Source of the DNA: Legionella jordanis
GTDB lineage: Bacteria > Pseudomonadota > Gammaproteobacteria > Legionellales > Legionellaceae
Length of the DNA stretch: 64,000 bases
NCBI RefSeq assembly: GCF_900637635.1
Contig: NZ_LR134383.1
Location: forward strand, 702,501 to 766,500
Direction: 5' to 3'
Shown piece by piece: positions 39,347-48,347 of this stretch. The notes under the pieces are model-generated. The model was not told where the DNA came from. It did not search any database and saw only the letters and a list, made by a program, of their open reading frames with translations. The position numbers and the translations under genes were made by a program. Positions within the stretch are counted from its first letter, which is position 1. Each line of letters starts with the position of its first letter.

Positions 39347-39811
39347 CTCAGTTAAATCAGCAGATAAGGTAAATGCCAAGGGCAATTGTTTGATAATGAG
39401 CAATAGACCAATGGCGCATAATAAACCTTGTACCACATTGGAGGGTACGTATTCGGCAATGAAGCCGGCTTTGAAACTACCGATGAGGATTTGTAAAAGT
39501 CCCGCCAATGTAAGCGCCAACAAAAAGCTGTTAAAATCACCCAGTTGGCTGATTGCTGCCAAGACCACAGCTGCCATGCCTGCAGCGGGTCCACTTATGC
39601 TCACATGGGAACCGCTTAAACCCCCTACTACTATCCCTCCAATGATTCCGCTTAAAATTCCTGAAAATAATGGGGCTCCAGAGGCCAGGGCAATGCCTAG
39701 GCAAAGAGGAATTGCCACCAGAAAAACAACAATGGCGGCAATAAAATCCTGTTTGAAAAACCGATTTTTATAAACCCGAAATTTACGTAAATTTCTCGAT
39801 GCTGCTTCCAT
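39347..39811 (-). pseudogene. sulP/carbonic anhydrase fusion gene, 5' part (interrupted)
   Basis: First 155 residues of the SulP transporter: polar N-terminus, then [30 protein letters not shown] with the SulP signature [28 protein letters not shown] and three to four TM segments. The frame reads into the transposon and stops two codons later (157 residues). The remainder of the gene is at 33742-35613. In the intact gene this would take up bicarbonate or sulfate coupled to a cytoplasmic beta-carbonic anhydrase. The first six bases (39347-39352) are the right copy of the target duplication. Start ATG 39811. Confidence 0.92.
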
Positions 39812-39956
39812 AATATTCTACGCCTGAGTTTAGTTATCCTATACTAACGCAGTTTGTTTATATTGTGAACCTGATTCTTTACACAAAAGTTAATTATCTT
39901 TACTTTTATGTAAACCTCTTTTACAGCATTGCAGATATTTCCATATTTTTCAAAAA

Positions 39957-40805
39957 TCAGGATTCATCAATGGGTTCCAAATCTTCTTCCAGCAAGATTG
40001 CTTCAGCGGTACTAAGTACGGGATTTATCAACTCCTGCTCCAGGTTTCTGAATTGCCAGAGATTTTGATCCATAAGCTGGCTGGGTTTGATACTTTGCAA
40101 GGCGTGTAAAATATTACTTGGAACTTTTGGGTTTTCTTCCGCCAATTGATCAATTAATTTAGCTACACGCTTGCGCATCAGATTTTCCTGAGATCCGCAG
40201 AGATTACAAGGAATAATCGGATAAGCTTGTTCTTTAGCGAACTGAATTATGTCTTTCTCCTGGACATAGCAAAGCGGACGGATGACAATGTGTTTTTTAT
40301 TGTCACTCAAAAGCTTAGGCGGCATAGAGCGCACATCACCATTGTATAAAATGGACATGAGTAAGGTACGGATTAGATCATCCCGATGGTGTCCCAATGC
40401 AATTTTTGTGAAACCGTTCTCTTCGGCGTAGCGATAAATGATTCCACGACGGAGTCTGGAACACAGGGAGCAATAAGTTTTACCCTCAGGAATTTTTTCT
40501 TTTACAATGCTATAAGTATCTCGTGTAAGGATTTCAAAAGGAATGTTCCTGTCATTAAGCCAAGCTCGAAGTTGACTGTCGTTCCAGCCTGGTTGGGCTT
40601 GATCAAGAGTAAAAGCAAATAGTTCGAATTTATTATTTGAGCGGCGACGTAAGGTATGGAGAAGGGTTAGCAGGCTGAAGGAATCCTTCCCTCCGGATAG
40701 GCATACCATAACCTTATCGCCGCGTTGAATCATATTAAAATCAGCAATTGCTTTACCCGTATAATGCAATAATTTCTTTTCGATAGCAGAAGGAGCCAGG
40801 GACAT
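39957..40805 (-). CDS. ttcA: tRNA 2-thiocytidine(32) synthetase TtcA
   Basis: Thiolates cytidine 32 of certain tRNAs using ATP and an iron-sulfur cluster. The 282-residue protein has the PP-loop [12 protein letters not shown], the first cysteine pair [11 protein letters not shown], the GHHRDDLI motif and the second pair PCNLCGSQ; these cysteines hold the cluster. The related TilS and ThiI lack this pattern. Start ATG 40805. It lies 145 bp to the right of the disrupted sulP gene and is not obviously in an operon. Confidence 0.95.
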   Translation of the reverse strand: MSLAPSAIEKKLLHYTGKAIADFNMIQRGDKVMVCLSGGKDSFSLLTLLHTLRRRSNNKFELFAFTLDQAQPGWNDSQLRAWLNDRNIPFEILTRDTYSIVKEKIPEGKTYCSLCSRLRRGIIYRYAEENGFTKIALGHHRDDLIRTLLMSILYNGDVRSMPPKLLSDNKKHIVIRPLCYVQEKDIIQFAKEQAYPIIPCNLCGSQENLMRKRVAKLIDQLAEENPKVPSNILHALQSIKPSQLMDQNLWQFRNLEQELINPVLSTAEAILLEEDLEPIDES

Positions 40806-40901
40806 CGTTACAACCTATTGGTTAGATAAATTGGCAAGTTTATCGCAAAATTTAGGCAATTGCCTATGTGTAATAGGCAAGTTTCGCGTGAGTGCTTTCT
40901 T

Positions 40902-41309
40902 TTAAAGGTAAGCATGGGTTAAATTGTCCTTAACAACCAGTTTGTTCTTCTCAAAATCCATAATCGCTTTAGCCATTGAGCAGTACGCTTGATGCGTTTT
41001 TTCTGTTCTTACCCAGCCTTTATTACCTTGTTGGCCATCATAACCAAGTTCCATTAATTTTTTCTTTATCTGAGCGACTTTTAATTCGGGTGCTGCATTG
41101 CTCTTTAAAAGGCGGTTGATGGCAGTAATTCCCTTCGGGCTTAAGGATTCTTCCTCACTAAGTTGACTGTATTCCAGTGCATAAGAGGGGTTATGAAAAA
41201 AGACGAGACTACGGCTAAAAGCTCTAAGTCCATTAAAATTGACTTCTTTGCCCCAATCCTGATGTTCTATCAGAGCTTGCAATTGTTTGAGTAATTCCTG
41301 AATGCTCAC
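40902..41309 (-). CDS. hypothetical protein, 135 residues
   Basis: Not recognised. It is a soluble protein, mostly helical, with no signal peptide or TM segment. The N-terminal region is SIQELLKQLQALIEHQDWGKEV; the C-terminal half contains basic KGWVRTEKTHQAYCSM. Start ATG 41309 follows AGGAGG (complement), a strong ribosome site. The same strand continues into ttcA 96 bp later, so co-transcription is possible. No function proposed. Confidence 0.65.
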   Translation of the reverse strand: MSIQELLKQLQALIEHQDWGKEVNFNGLRAFSRSLVFFHNPSYALEYSQLSEEESLSPKGITAINRLLKSNAAPELKVAQIKKKLMELGYDGQQGNKGWVRTEKTHQAYCSMAKAIMDFEKNKLVVKDNLTHAYL

Positions 41310-41519
41310 TTATTTCCTCCTGAAATGACCAGCACTTATAATGACATGCTCAATCCGTTATTCAAATGGTTATTAATAAGGATTCGAATAATCAAGGCGA
41401 GGACAAGGAGCAAAATATTTTTGTGGGTAGAGTTACCCATTTAAACAGTACAACAGCAATGAGAAACTACAAATTGCCTACATTTTGTCAATAAAGTTTT
41501 TAAGTTAGCCAGGTGTCTT

Positions 41520-43601
41520 ATGAATCAATTTTTCAGTAATGTTCCATCGTCTATTCTAGTACAAATCTATTCTAATTTGTCTGCTCACGAGCTCGTCCAA
41601 ACTATTTTCAAAGTAAGTAGCATTCATCGTGCCGCAGCATTAAAAGCTTTATTTCAAAAAGACGATGAGCAAGCACGAGACTCCCAGGTTGCATTATTAA
41701 AGGGTTGGGCTTCGCAAGGTATTCAGTTAGGATTCCCACAAGATGAGGCAATCATCTGGGATGCAATCAGCAGGCCTTCCTGGAACTCCCTGGCCCGCTG
41801 CAGTGGTCTGGCAGTGCTGGCGAAAAAAGCAGGAATTTCTCTACAGACAGTGGGTGAGTTGATTCAGCGTTGTCTGTCCTATTTTAACAATAATGAAGGC
41901 AATCAAGAGAATCAATTAACCGCTTTGGACTGCTTAGCCAATCTGTCGCGGTTAGCTCATCCTAAAGATGCCTATGAAATCGAACACCTGTTGACTGAAT
42001 GGCTTGCTGAAGAGAATTTGGCTATAAGCGATAAAGCTTGGGACATTTTAAAACAAATAAAAATTCGGCTGCCATTACAAACACGACAAGAGATGCTGAG
42101 GGTTGGATTGTGTTATCCCATGCATACTCATCCATTTGCGAGCAGAATGATTCAACAATTCTTTGCATCCAATATTAATGAATGCAAAGAAGTTGCTCTG
42201 GACACACTGAAGCAGGATGCGCCGACTGTCCCCCAATCTAGACGCTGTCTGCTCTTGTTAGAAAAAGTAGTTGAGCAACTTGCTCATTCTGAATTGGATA
42301 TTGCATTTTCTTTTGTGTATAAATTTGCAATTAACAATGCCAGCCCAATGCAATTAGCCTCTTTCAAAACCTTGGCTGCTTTAACGCCGAGGCTGAATGA
42401 AGAGCAAAGGCAAAAGCTTTTTAAAATAATTGAGAATTGTTATCAACATCGAATAATAAAAACGCGTAATTCACTCCTTGAGGATTTTGTTAAACCAAGT
42501 ATAAACTCCCTTAGCTCTTTACCAGAATTCGACGATATAGTTCATATCCTTGTTGAATTGCTGAATGCTAATGTAAAACATAACTCCCCTGATCAGCAGG
42601 AGTTGAAACAGATACAATTGTGTTTGGAGGTGCTATGTCTGTCAGCAAAATTCCTGACCCAGCAAAAAAGACTGCAAATTATTAAAACCATTGAAGATTT
42701 AATCGTTCAAAACAGCCATGCAGGGATACGTGAAGCTGCCTTTAATGCTTTGAATCAATTGGCTAAGTATTTAAGTAAACAGCAAATTCATGATTTCTTT
42801 TCTCATGCAATGTATCTTCTAGGAAGCGGAATATCTCTTGAACTGGCAATTTCTATGTTAACTGCCTTGGCTGGTGTGTTGGAATCTTCCCAAATCACTG
42901 ATGCAGTTACAAAGATCACCCATGTAAATTGGAATAGCAGCGAGTCTGGTTTGTTAATGAATTTTTTCATTGCTGTAAAACCTCAATTAAAACCTGAGAT
43001 ATTGCAAATTATTCAGGATGCAATTCTAAAAATGTTAGTGGATGGCGGTGAAAATCAGGACTTCCCCATCGCAGAAGTGAGCAAACTGTACATGCCCCAG
43101 ATGCCAGCAGAAGCCCATCAAGGCATTTTTGATATGGCCATGAAAACTCTTGATGAGGAGTCTTGCCCAAACACAAAATCCGTCCTGCAAGTTATTTATG
43201 GATTGAGTAATCATCTAAGCCGTGACCAGATTGATTGTTGTATGAGGAAGCTTGAACAGCTAATAAATAGAGGTTTAAAGAATGAAACCACAATGGCCTG
43301 CATGGATACTGCGCTGGTTCTTTTTCACAAAGCTTCACCCGATGTTCAAATGGATTCCCTGGCAGTCCTGGTTGATTTGGCCGCTAATCCTGACTACTTC
43401 ATCAAACATAAGGCAATAGAATCGCTGAGTGTGTTAATCATTGCTGGCCACCTTAGTCAGGATATAAAGAAGGAGTGGAAAATTCAAAGAGTAGAAAGCT
43501 CAGGGATAGTATTTGATTACATTAATTTTCTATTTAATCTTTGTGAACAGATAAAAGAAAGCTTTCAAGCATCAACGCTAAGTGATGGCCCGTCAATCTA
43601 G
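41520..43601 (+). CDS. F-box-like protein with HEAT-type helical repeats, candidate effector
   Basis: The 693-residue protein begins with a segment that looks like an F-box (residues ~8-48: NVPSSILVQIYSNL, then SAHELVQTIFKVSS). A long array of paired helices follows, with repeated patterns such as LTALDCLANLSRLA, FKTLAALTPRL, AFNALNQLAKYL and ALVLFHKASPDV, typical of HEAT/ARM repeats. Such a build suggests an adaptor presenting bound host proteins to a Skp1 ligase. No catalytic motif and no membrane segment. Start ATG 41520, weak GGTGT before it. Alone between divergent and convergent genes, with a good hairpin after it (43623-43648). Not a family I can name; both motifs are read by eye and the effector role is inference. 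Confidence 0.7.
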   Translation: MNQFFSNVPSSILVQIYSNLSAHELVQTIFKVSSIHRAAALKALFQKDDEQARDSQVALLKGWASQGIQLGFPQDEAIIWDAISRPSWNSLARCSGLAVLAKKAGISLQTVGELIQRCLSYFNNNEGNQENQLTALDCLANLSRLAHPKDAYEIEHLLTEWLAEENLAISDKAWDILKQIKIRLPLQTRQEMLRVGLCYPMHTHPFASRMIQQFFASNINECKEVALDTLKQDAPTVPQSRRCLLLLEKVVEQLAHSELDIAFSFVYKFAINNASPMQLASFKTLAALTPRLNEEQRQKLFKIIENCYQHRIIKTRNSLLEDFVKPSINSLSSLPEFDDIVHILVELLNANVKHNSPDQQELKQIQLCLEVLCLSAKFLTQQKRLQIIKTIEDLIVQNSHAGIREAAFNALNQLAKYLSKQQIHDFFSHAMYLLGSGISLELAISMLTALAGVLESSQITDAVTKITHVNWNSSESGLLMNFFIAVKPQLKPEILQIIQDAILKMLVDGGENQDFPIAEVSKLYMPQMPAEAHQGIFDMAMKTLDEESCPNTKSVLQVIYGLSNHLSRDQIDCCMRKLEQLINRGLKNETTMACMDTALVLFHKASPDVQMDSLAVLVDLAANPDYFIKHKAIESLSVLIIAGHLSQDIKKEWKIQRVESSGIVFDYINFLFNLCEQIKESFQASTLSDGPSI

Positions 43602-43622
43602 GTTGATTCGCAAGTTGTAAGT

Positions 43623-43648
43623 TGGCAGTGAGATTTTCCTGACTGCCA
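43623..43648 (+). terminator. intrinsic terminator
   Basis: The 7-bp stem TGGCAGT/ACTGCCA, with a loop of 12 bases, is followed by TTTATT, 21 bp after the stop of the HEAT-repeat gene. It lies between that gene and the end of the convergent tolC, and probably serves the former. Confidence 0.65.
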
Positions 43649-43685
43649 TTTATTAAAAGAGCTAAAAGAATTTGCGCGGGTTCAG

Positions 43686-45107
43686 TTATTTTGTTATTGC
43701 CGCATTCATCACGGCTTTACCTTGAGGTTTAACAATAATGACTTTTTTGACCACGCGTTTAGGTGGTGGAAAATCGCTAATTCTTGTGGTTTCTAACCAG
43801 GAATTAATTTCTTCCAGGTCGTTGACGTTTAAAGTTCCAGCCATATATTTTAAATTTAACAGGGCGTTAATTAAATTATATTGGTCTCTGGCAAGTTGTT
43901 CTTGCGCTTCAAATAATCTTTGCTGAGCATTAACAACATCCACCATGGTGCGGGTTCCTACCTGAAACTGTGCCTCAGTACTTTCTAAAGAATTTTGTTG
44001 CGAAATAATGGTTTGCCTGTCGGCTTTAACCTTGCTAATGCCGTCAATGATGGTATTAAAGGCAATACGGCTATTCACCACCACATTCCGGTAAGTTTGT
44101 TCCAATTGTTCGCTTGAGGTTTGGAAATCAAACTGGGCTTGACGCGTTTGCGATTGCACCAATCCTCCCTGGAAAGCTGGGAAAGTCATAGCCAGAGCGA
44201 CATTGGCGGTAGTTTGTCTGCTTGGGATAAAAAAGGAAGTTCCTGAGGATTGATTATGAATCTGTAAGGCATTGCCTTGAATTTCAAACGTAGGCCAAGA
44301 CCCTGCAGCCTGAGCCCTGATGTTTTCACGAGCAGCTTGCAAATTATATTTGGCCGAAAAGAGGCTGTAATTTTGTTGTAAGCCTGTATTTACCCATTCA
44401 TCCACATTATCGGGTTCGGGCTTAATCAACGGAATTCTACTACCCCTTAAGGGCGATAAATATTCATAGGTATGATTGGTTAGCCTGCGCAAGTCCTCAT
44501 TGCGATTGATTTGATTATTTCGTGCCGAAATGACCTCAGCAACCGACTGGTCATAGGCTGCTTTTGCCTCATACACCGAAGTAATGGCATCCAGACCTAC
44601 TTTAAAGCGCTGTTCCGCTTGCTCAAATTGTCGTTTGTTTGCACGGCGTTTTGCTTCGGCAAAATTCAATGTATCTCGGGCAAGCAAGACATCAAAATAG
44701 GCTTGTGCCGTTCGTAAAATTAAATTTTGGGCGGCATCATTGAAGGTAGCCTGCGCAGCTTTAACCGATGCTTTGGCTTGTTGAACTTGAGCCCAGGCTT
44801 GATAATTAAAAACAGCTTGTGAAGTGGTTACTTGCCATTGATTGCTGTTATAAGTTGCTTCGACTGATGCTCCTCCTGCTTTGACATTTTCAATATTTCT
44901 TGAAGCTTGTGAGGTAACCAACAGTTGGGGGAACAAAGCAGAGCGGGCTTGTGGAATAGCTTCCGTATTGGACATATAGGTGCTGTAAGCCTGCTTAAAA
45001 ACTGGATCATTATCAAGCGCCTGTTGATAAATATCCATTAGATCAGTAGCGTAAGACCCTGAAGAGATGGCAACAGTTAACGTTAAGCAAAAAAGCGTTT
45101 TTCTCAT
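43686..45107 (-). CDS. tolC: outer-membrane efflux channel TolC
   Basis: Outer-membrane channel-tunnel for drug efflux and type I secretion. The 473-residue product has a signal peptide (MRKTLFCLTLTVAISSGSYA), starts the mature part with TDLMDIYQQALDNDP as TolC does, and contains two long coiled-coil repeats (QAYFDVLLARDTLNFAEAK region and the GTRTMVDVVNAQQRLFEAQ region) that form the periplasmic barrel. The order of repeats and lengths match the TolC branch rather than OprM (no lipobox). Starts 12 bp after the pcm-like gene; they form a two-gene operon, as often seen in related bacteria. Confidence 0.94.
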   Translation of the reverse strand: MRKTLFCLTLTVAISSGSYATDLMDIYQQALDNDPVFKQAYSTYMSNTEAIPQARSALFPQLLVTSQASRNIENVKAGGASVEATYNSNQWQVTTSQAVFNYQAWAQVQQAKASVKAAQATFNDAAQNLILRTAQAYFDVLLARDTLNFAEAKRRANKRQFEQAEQRFKVGLDAITSVYEAKAAYDQSVAEVISARNNQINRNEDLRRLTNHTYEYLSPLRGSRIPLIKPEPDNVDEWVNTGLQQNYSLFSAKYNLQAARENIRAQAAGSWPTFEIQGNALQIHNQSSGTSFFIPSRQTTANVALAMTFPAFQGGLVQSQTRQAQFDFQTSSEQLEQTYRNVVVNSRIAFNTIIDGISKVKADRQTIISQQNSLESTEAQFQVGTRTMVDVVNAQQRLFEAQEQLARDQYNLINALLNLKYMAGTLNVNDLEEINSWLETTRISDFPPPKRVVKKVIIVKPQGKAVMNAAITK

Positions 45108-45119
45108 ATCGAACTTGTC

Positions 45120-45773
45120 CTAGAAAACAAATTCCTTCGGTTTCATTTTATTAATCAAAGGGGGAAGATTGGTTTCAAAAAGATCCCTTGCGTGCCAATT
45201 GCCGTCGTAATTCAAAGTATGGAGTTGCCCCTGCATGGCAGGCTCTCTCCCAACCACTGAAAACAATCGTCCTCCGGGCAAAAGTTGCAAGCGATGGGTC
45301 TCGGTAATTTGTTCGAGGGAACCGGTGAATACCATCACATCATAAGGTGCTTTGTCCATCCAGCCGCGGCAAGCATCGCCTGTTATTAATTCCACATTGT
45401 TGCAATGATGTTCGTGCAGCTTTCGTCTCGCGTAATTGGTGAAATCGGGATAGTAATCGATACTAATGACTTTTTTTGCCAACTTGCTTAACAGGGCGGT
45501 TAAAAAGCCAGTGCCAGTACCTATTTCAAGAACTGTTTCATGTTTCTTGATTTTTAATGCCTGCAACAATATTCCTTCTTCAAGAGGAGTCATCATCCTT
45601 TGATCATGGCTAAGGGGAATTTGCATGTCTGAATAGGCAAAGTGCTGCATTCCGCTTGGAACAAATTCGTGACGTGGTACCTCATCGTAGAGAGCAAGTA
45701 TGGTTTCATCCAAGACATCGCCGGTGCGAAGCTGTTGTTTCACCATGTTAATGCGTGCGTTTTGACTTGTCAT
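45120..45773 (-). CDS. pcm: protein-L-isoaspartate O-methyltransferase-like protein
   Basis: SAM-dependent enzyme family that repairs isoaspartyl residues. The 217-residue protein has MVKQQLRTGDVLDETIL, PRHEFVP, the MMTPLEEGILLQAL region and the SAM motif VLEIGTGTGFLTALLSKL, plus a VISIDYYPD acidic loop. Compared with canonical Pcm, the conserved signature around the active Thr/Ser differs slightly (QRMMTP in place of QTISQP), as in the tolC-linked paralogues, so substrate may differ. First gene of pcm-tolC. Confidence 0.87.
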   Translation of the reverse strand: MTSQNARINMVKQQLRTGDVLDETILALYDEVPRHEFVPSGMQHFAYSDMQIPLSHDQRMMTPLEEGILLQALKIKKHETVLEIGTGTGFLTALLSKLAKKVISIDYYPDFTNYARRKLHEHHCNNVELITGDACRGWMDKAPYDVMVFTGSLEQITETHRLQLLPGGRLFSVVGREPAMQGQLHTLNYDGNWHARDLFETNLPPLINKMKPKEFVF

Positions 45774-45985
45774 TTAAAAATCACCATCACTTTGAATGTC
45801 TAGGTTAAATCGTTGCGCTGATTTTAGCAAGAATTGGTAAAAGGTGCGATTACTTAAGGCATGAAACTCCCATTTTCAACAGATACTTTTAAACAAAACC
45901 AAAAAAGAGAGTGAATTCATAGTGGTGTTGTCTAAAATTTGTTATCATCGCCGCCTGCTATTTGAAGGCGATTAAGGAGATTACT

Positions 45986-47173
45986 GTGCTAGAACAATTT
46001 ACCGAATTCCTGCAATCTGAATTAGATTCACTCAAGCGAGAGGGATTATATAAAGAAGAAAGAATGATCACCAGCCAACAACAGGCAGCGGTAACTGTTA
46101 AAAATCATGAAGTAATCAATTTATGCGCGAACAACTATTTAGGCCTGGCCAATAACCCTACGCTCATAGCCGAAGGGCAAAAAGCATTGCAAAAATATGG
46201 CTATGGGATGGCTTCTGTTCGTTTCATTTGCGGCACTCAAACGCCTCATAAAGAGCTGGAAAGAAAATTGAGTAATTTTCTGGGTATGGAAGACAGCATT
46301 CTTTACTCCTCTTGCTTTGATGCCAATACCGGTTTATTTGAAACCTTGCTCGGTCCTGAGGATGCCATTATTAGTGATGCTTTAAACCATGCCAGCATTA
46401 TTGATGGGGTTCGCTTGTGCAAAGCCGCACGCTATCGCTATGCCAACAATGATATGAAAGATTTGGAAGAGCAACTAAAGGCCGCAAAAGGGGCACGATT
46501 TCGTCTGATTGCTACAGATGGTGTGTTTTCCATGGATGGCATAATTGCCAATTTGCCCGCCATTTGTGAACTGGCTGAGCGCTACGACGCCCTGGTTATG
46601 GTGGATGACTCGCATGCCGTTGGCTTCATGGGTGAACATGGGCGCGGAACACCTGAATATTGTGGTGTTGCGGATAAAATAGATATTCTTACAGGCACCT
46701 TGGGCAAAGCACTTGGCGGAGCTTCGGGGGGTTATACTGCCGCTAACGCCGTTATTGTGGAGTGGTTGCGTCAACGCTCACGTCCCTATCTTTTTTCCAA
46801 TACTTTGGCCCCAATGATCGCTCAAAGTTCAATAGCTGTACTAAACTTGCTCGAAAGCAGCAATGAATTGGCACAGAAACTTAAAAGAAACAGCGAATAT
46901 TTTCGTAATCATATGACTAAGCTGGGCTTTGAGTTGGTTCCAGGCGAGCATCCAATTATTCCGGTAATGCTGGGTGATGCAGTCCTTGCCGGTAAAATGG
47001 CTGGCCGATTGTTGGAAGAAGGGATTTATGTAGTTGGATTTTCCTACCCTGTTGTTCCCAAAGGAAAAGCAAGGATACGTACACAAATGTCAGCGGCTCA
47101 TGAAGTGGAGCATCTAGATAAAGCTTTGGAAGCTTTTGCCAAGGTTGGCCGAGAACTTGGCGTTATTTCTTAG
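45986..47173 (+). CDS. kbl: 2-amino-3-ketobutyrate CoA ligase (glycine C-acetyltransferase)
   Basis: PLP enzyme splitting 2-amino-3-ketobutyrate with CoA into glycine and acetyl-CoA, second half of threonine degradation. Motifs: [51 protein letters not shown] with the PLP-contact Asp/His, and [15 protein letters not shown] with the PLP lysine. The frame is open from TTG 45962, but AAGGAGA at 45974-45980 points to GTG 45986, giving 395 residues, close to E. coli Kbl (398). Followed by tdh 42 bp later in the same operon. The rare GTG start is unusual but well placed. Confidence 0.95.
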   Translation: MLEQFTEFLQSELDSLKREGLYKEERMITSQQQAAVTVKNHEVINLCANNYLGLANNPTLIAEGQKALQKYGYGMASVRFICGTQTPHKELERKLSNFLGMEDSILYSSCFDANTGLFETLLGPEDAIISDALNHASIIDGVRLCKAARYRYANNDMKDLEEQLKAAKGARFRLIATDGVFSMDGIIANLPAICELAERYDALVMVDDSHAVGFMGEHGRGTPEYCGVADKIDILTGTLGKALGGASGGYTAANAVIVEWLRQRSRPYLFSNTLAPMIAQSSIAVLNLLESSNELAQKLKRNSEYFRNHMTKLGFELVPGEHPIIPVMLGDAVLAGKMAGRLLEEGIYVVGFSYPVVPKGKARIRTQMSAAHEVEHLDKALEAFAKVGRELGVIS

Positions 47174-47215
47174 TCCAAGTGGAGCAGCTCAAATAATTTT
47201 TTCAGAGGAATACAC

Positions 47216-48241
47216 ATGAAATCATTGGTAAAAGCAAAGCCTGAACCTGGTATTTGGATGGAAGATGTTCCAATGCCGGAGTACGGTGTGAATGACGTGC
47301 TTATTAAAATTCATCAAACTGCTATTTGCGGAACGGATATTCATATTTATTCCTGGGATGAATGGGCCCAGGCCACTATTCCTGTTCCCATGACAGTAGG
47401 ACATGAGTTTTATGGTGAAATTGTTGAAATTGGTCGGGAAGTAAAAGGTTTACAGGTTGGGCAAAGAGTTTCCGGCGAAGGCCATATTACTTGTGGAATG
47501 TGCCGCAATTGCCGCGCTGGTAAACGGCACCTTTGCCGTAATACTCTGGGTGTCGGTGTTAATCGTCCGGGTTGTTTCGCTGAATACCTCTCCTTGCCCG
47601 CTACAAACGTATTGGTTTTGCCAGATAACATCACCGGTGAGCAAGCCTCGATTTTGGATCCTCTGGGCAATGCCACCCATTGCGCATTAGCTTTTGATAT
47701 GGTCGGGGAAGATGTTTTAATCACGGGCGCTGGCCCCATCGGAATTATGGCTGTCGCCATTGCCAAGCATATTGGTGCACGTCATGTTGTAATTACCGAT
47801 GTGAATGATTACCGTCTTGATTTGGCTCGCCAAATGGGAGCCACCCGCGCGGTTAATGTTAAATACCAGTCCATTAAAGATGTCATGCATGAGCTTGGCA
47901 TGACTGAGGGATTTGATATCGGATTGGAGATGTCGGGCAATCCCATGGCTTTAAATGAATTGATGAAATCCATGAATCATGGCGGACATGTTGCAATGCT
48001 CGGTATCCCACCGCAAGAAACCGCCATTGACTGGAATCAGGTGATCTTTAAAGGATTGGTGATTAAGGGGATATATGGTCGGGAAATGTTTGAAACCTGG
48101 TATAAAATGATTGCCATGTTGCAAAGCGGATTAAACATCAAGCCAGTGATTACGCATCATTTTCCAGTGGAAGATTATCAGAATGCTTTTCAAATTATGG
48201 CTTCGGGCCAATCTGGAAAAGTCATTTTGAATTGGTCTTAA
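47216..48241 (+). CDS. tdh: L-threonine 3-dehydrogenase
   Basis: Zinc alcohol-dehydrogenase-family enzyme oxidising threonine to 2-amino-3-ketobutyrate with NAD, the step before Kbl. The 341-residue protein shows the catalytic zinc ligands CGTDIHIY and [12 protein letters not shown], the structural zinc cysteines [15 protein letters not shown], and the NAD loop [21 protein letters not shown] 47216 follows AGAGGA. Second gene of kbl-tdh; a hairpin with a GU pair (TTGGGTGAGC...GCTCATCCAA) begins two bases beyond the stop codon. Confidence 0.97.
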   Translation: MKSLVKAKPEPGIWMEDVPMPEYGVNDVLIKIHQTAICGTDIHIYSWDEWAQATIPVPMTVGHEFYGEIVEIGREVKGLQVGQRVSGEGHITCGMCRNCRAGKRHLCRNTLGVGVNRPGCFAEYLSLPATNVLVLPDNITGEQASILDPLGNATHCALAFDMVGEDVLITGAGPIGIMAVAIAKHIGARHVVITDVNDYRLDLARQMGATRAVNVKYQSIKDVMHELGMTEGFDIGLEMSGNPMALNELMKSMNHGGHVAMLGIPPQETAIDWNQVIFKGLVIKGIYGREMFETWYKMIAMLQSGLNIKPVITHHFPVEDYQNAFQIMASGQSGKVILNWS

Positions 48242-48347
48242 TATTTGGGTGAGCCGTTTGCTCATCCAAAAGAATTGGTAGCATTCATCCTTGTTAAAAT
48301 TCAAGGTTTGGTTTAACTTTGCCCTGCTTTAAAAAAGGAGCAATTCT

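Noticed and set aside
39865-40068. 67-codon ORF before ttcA
   Set aside because: Second half is antisense to ttcA and composition is not protein-like.
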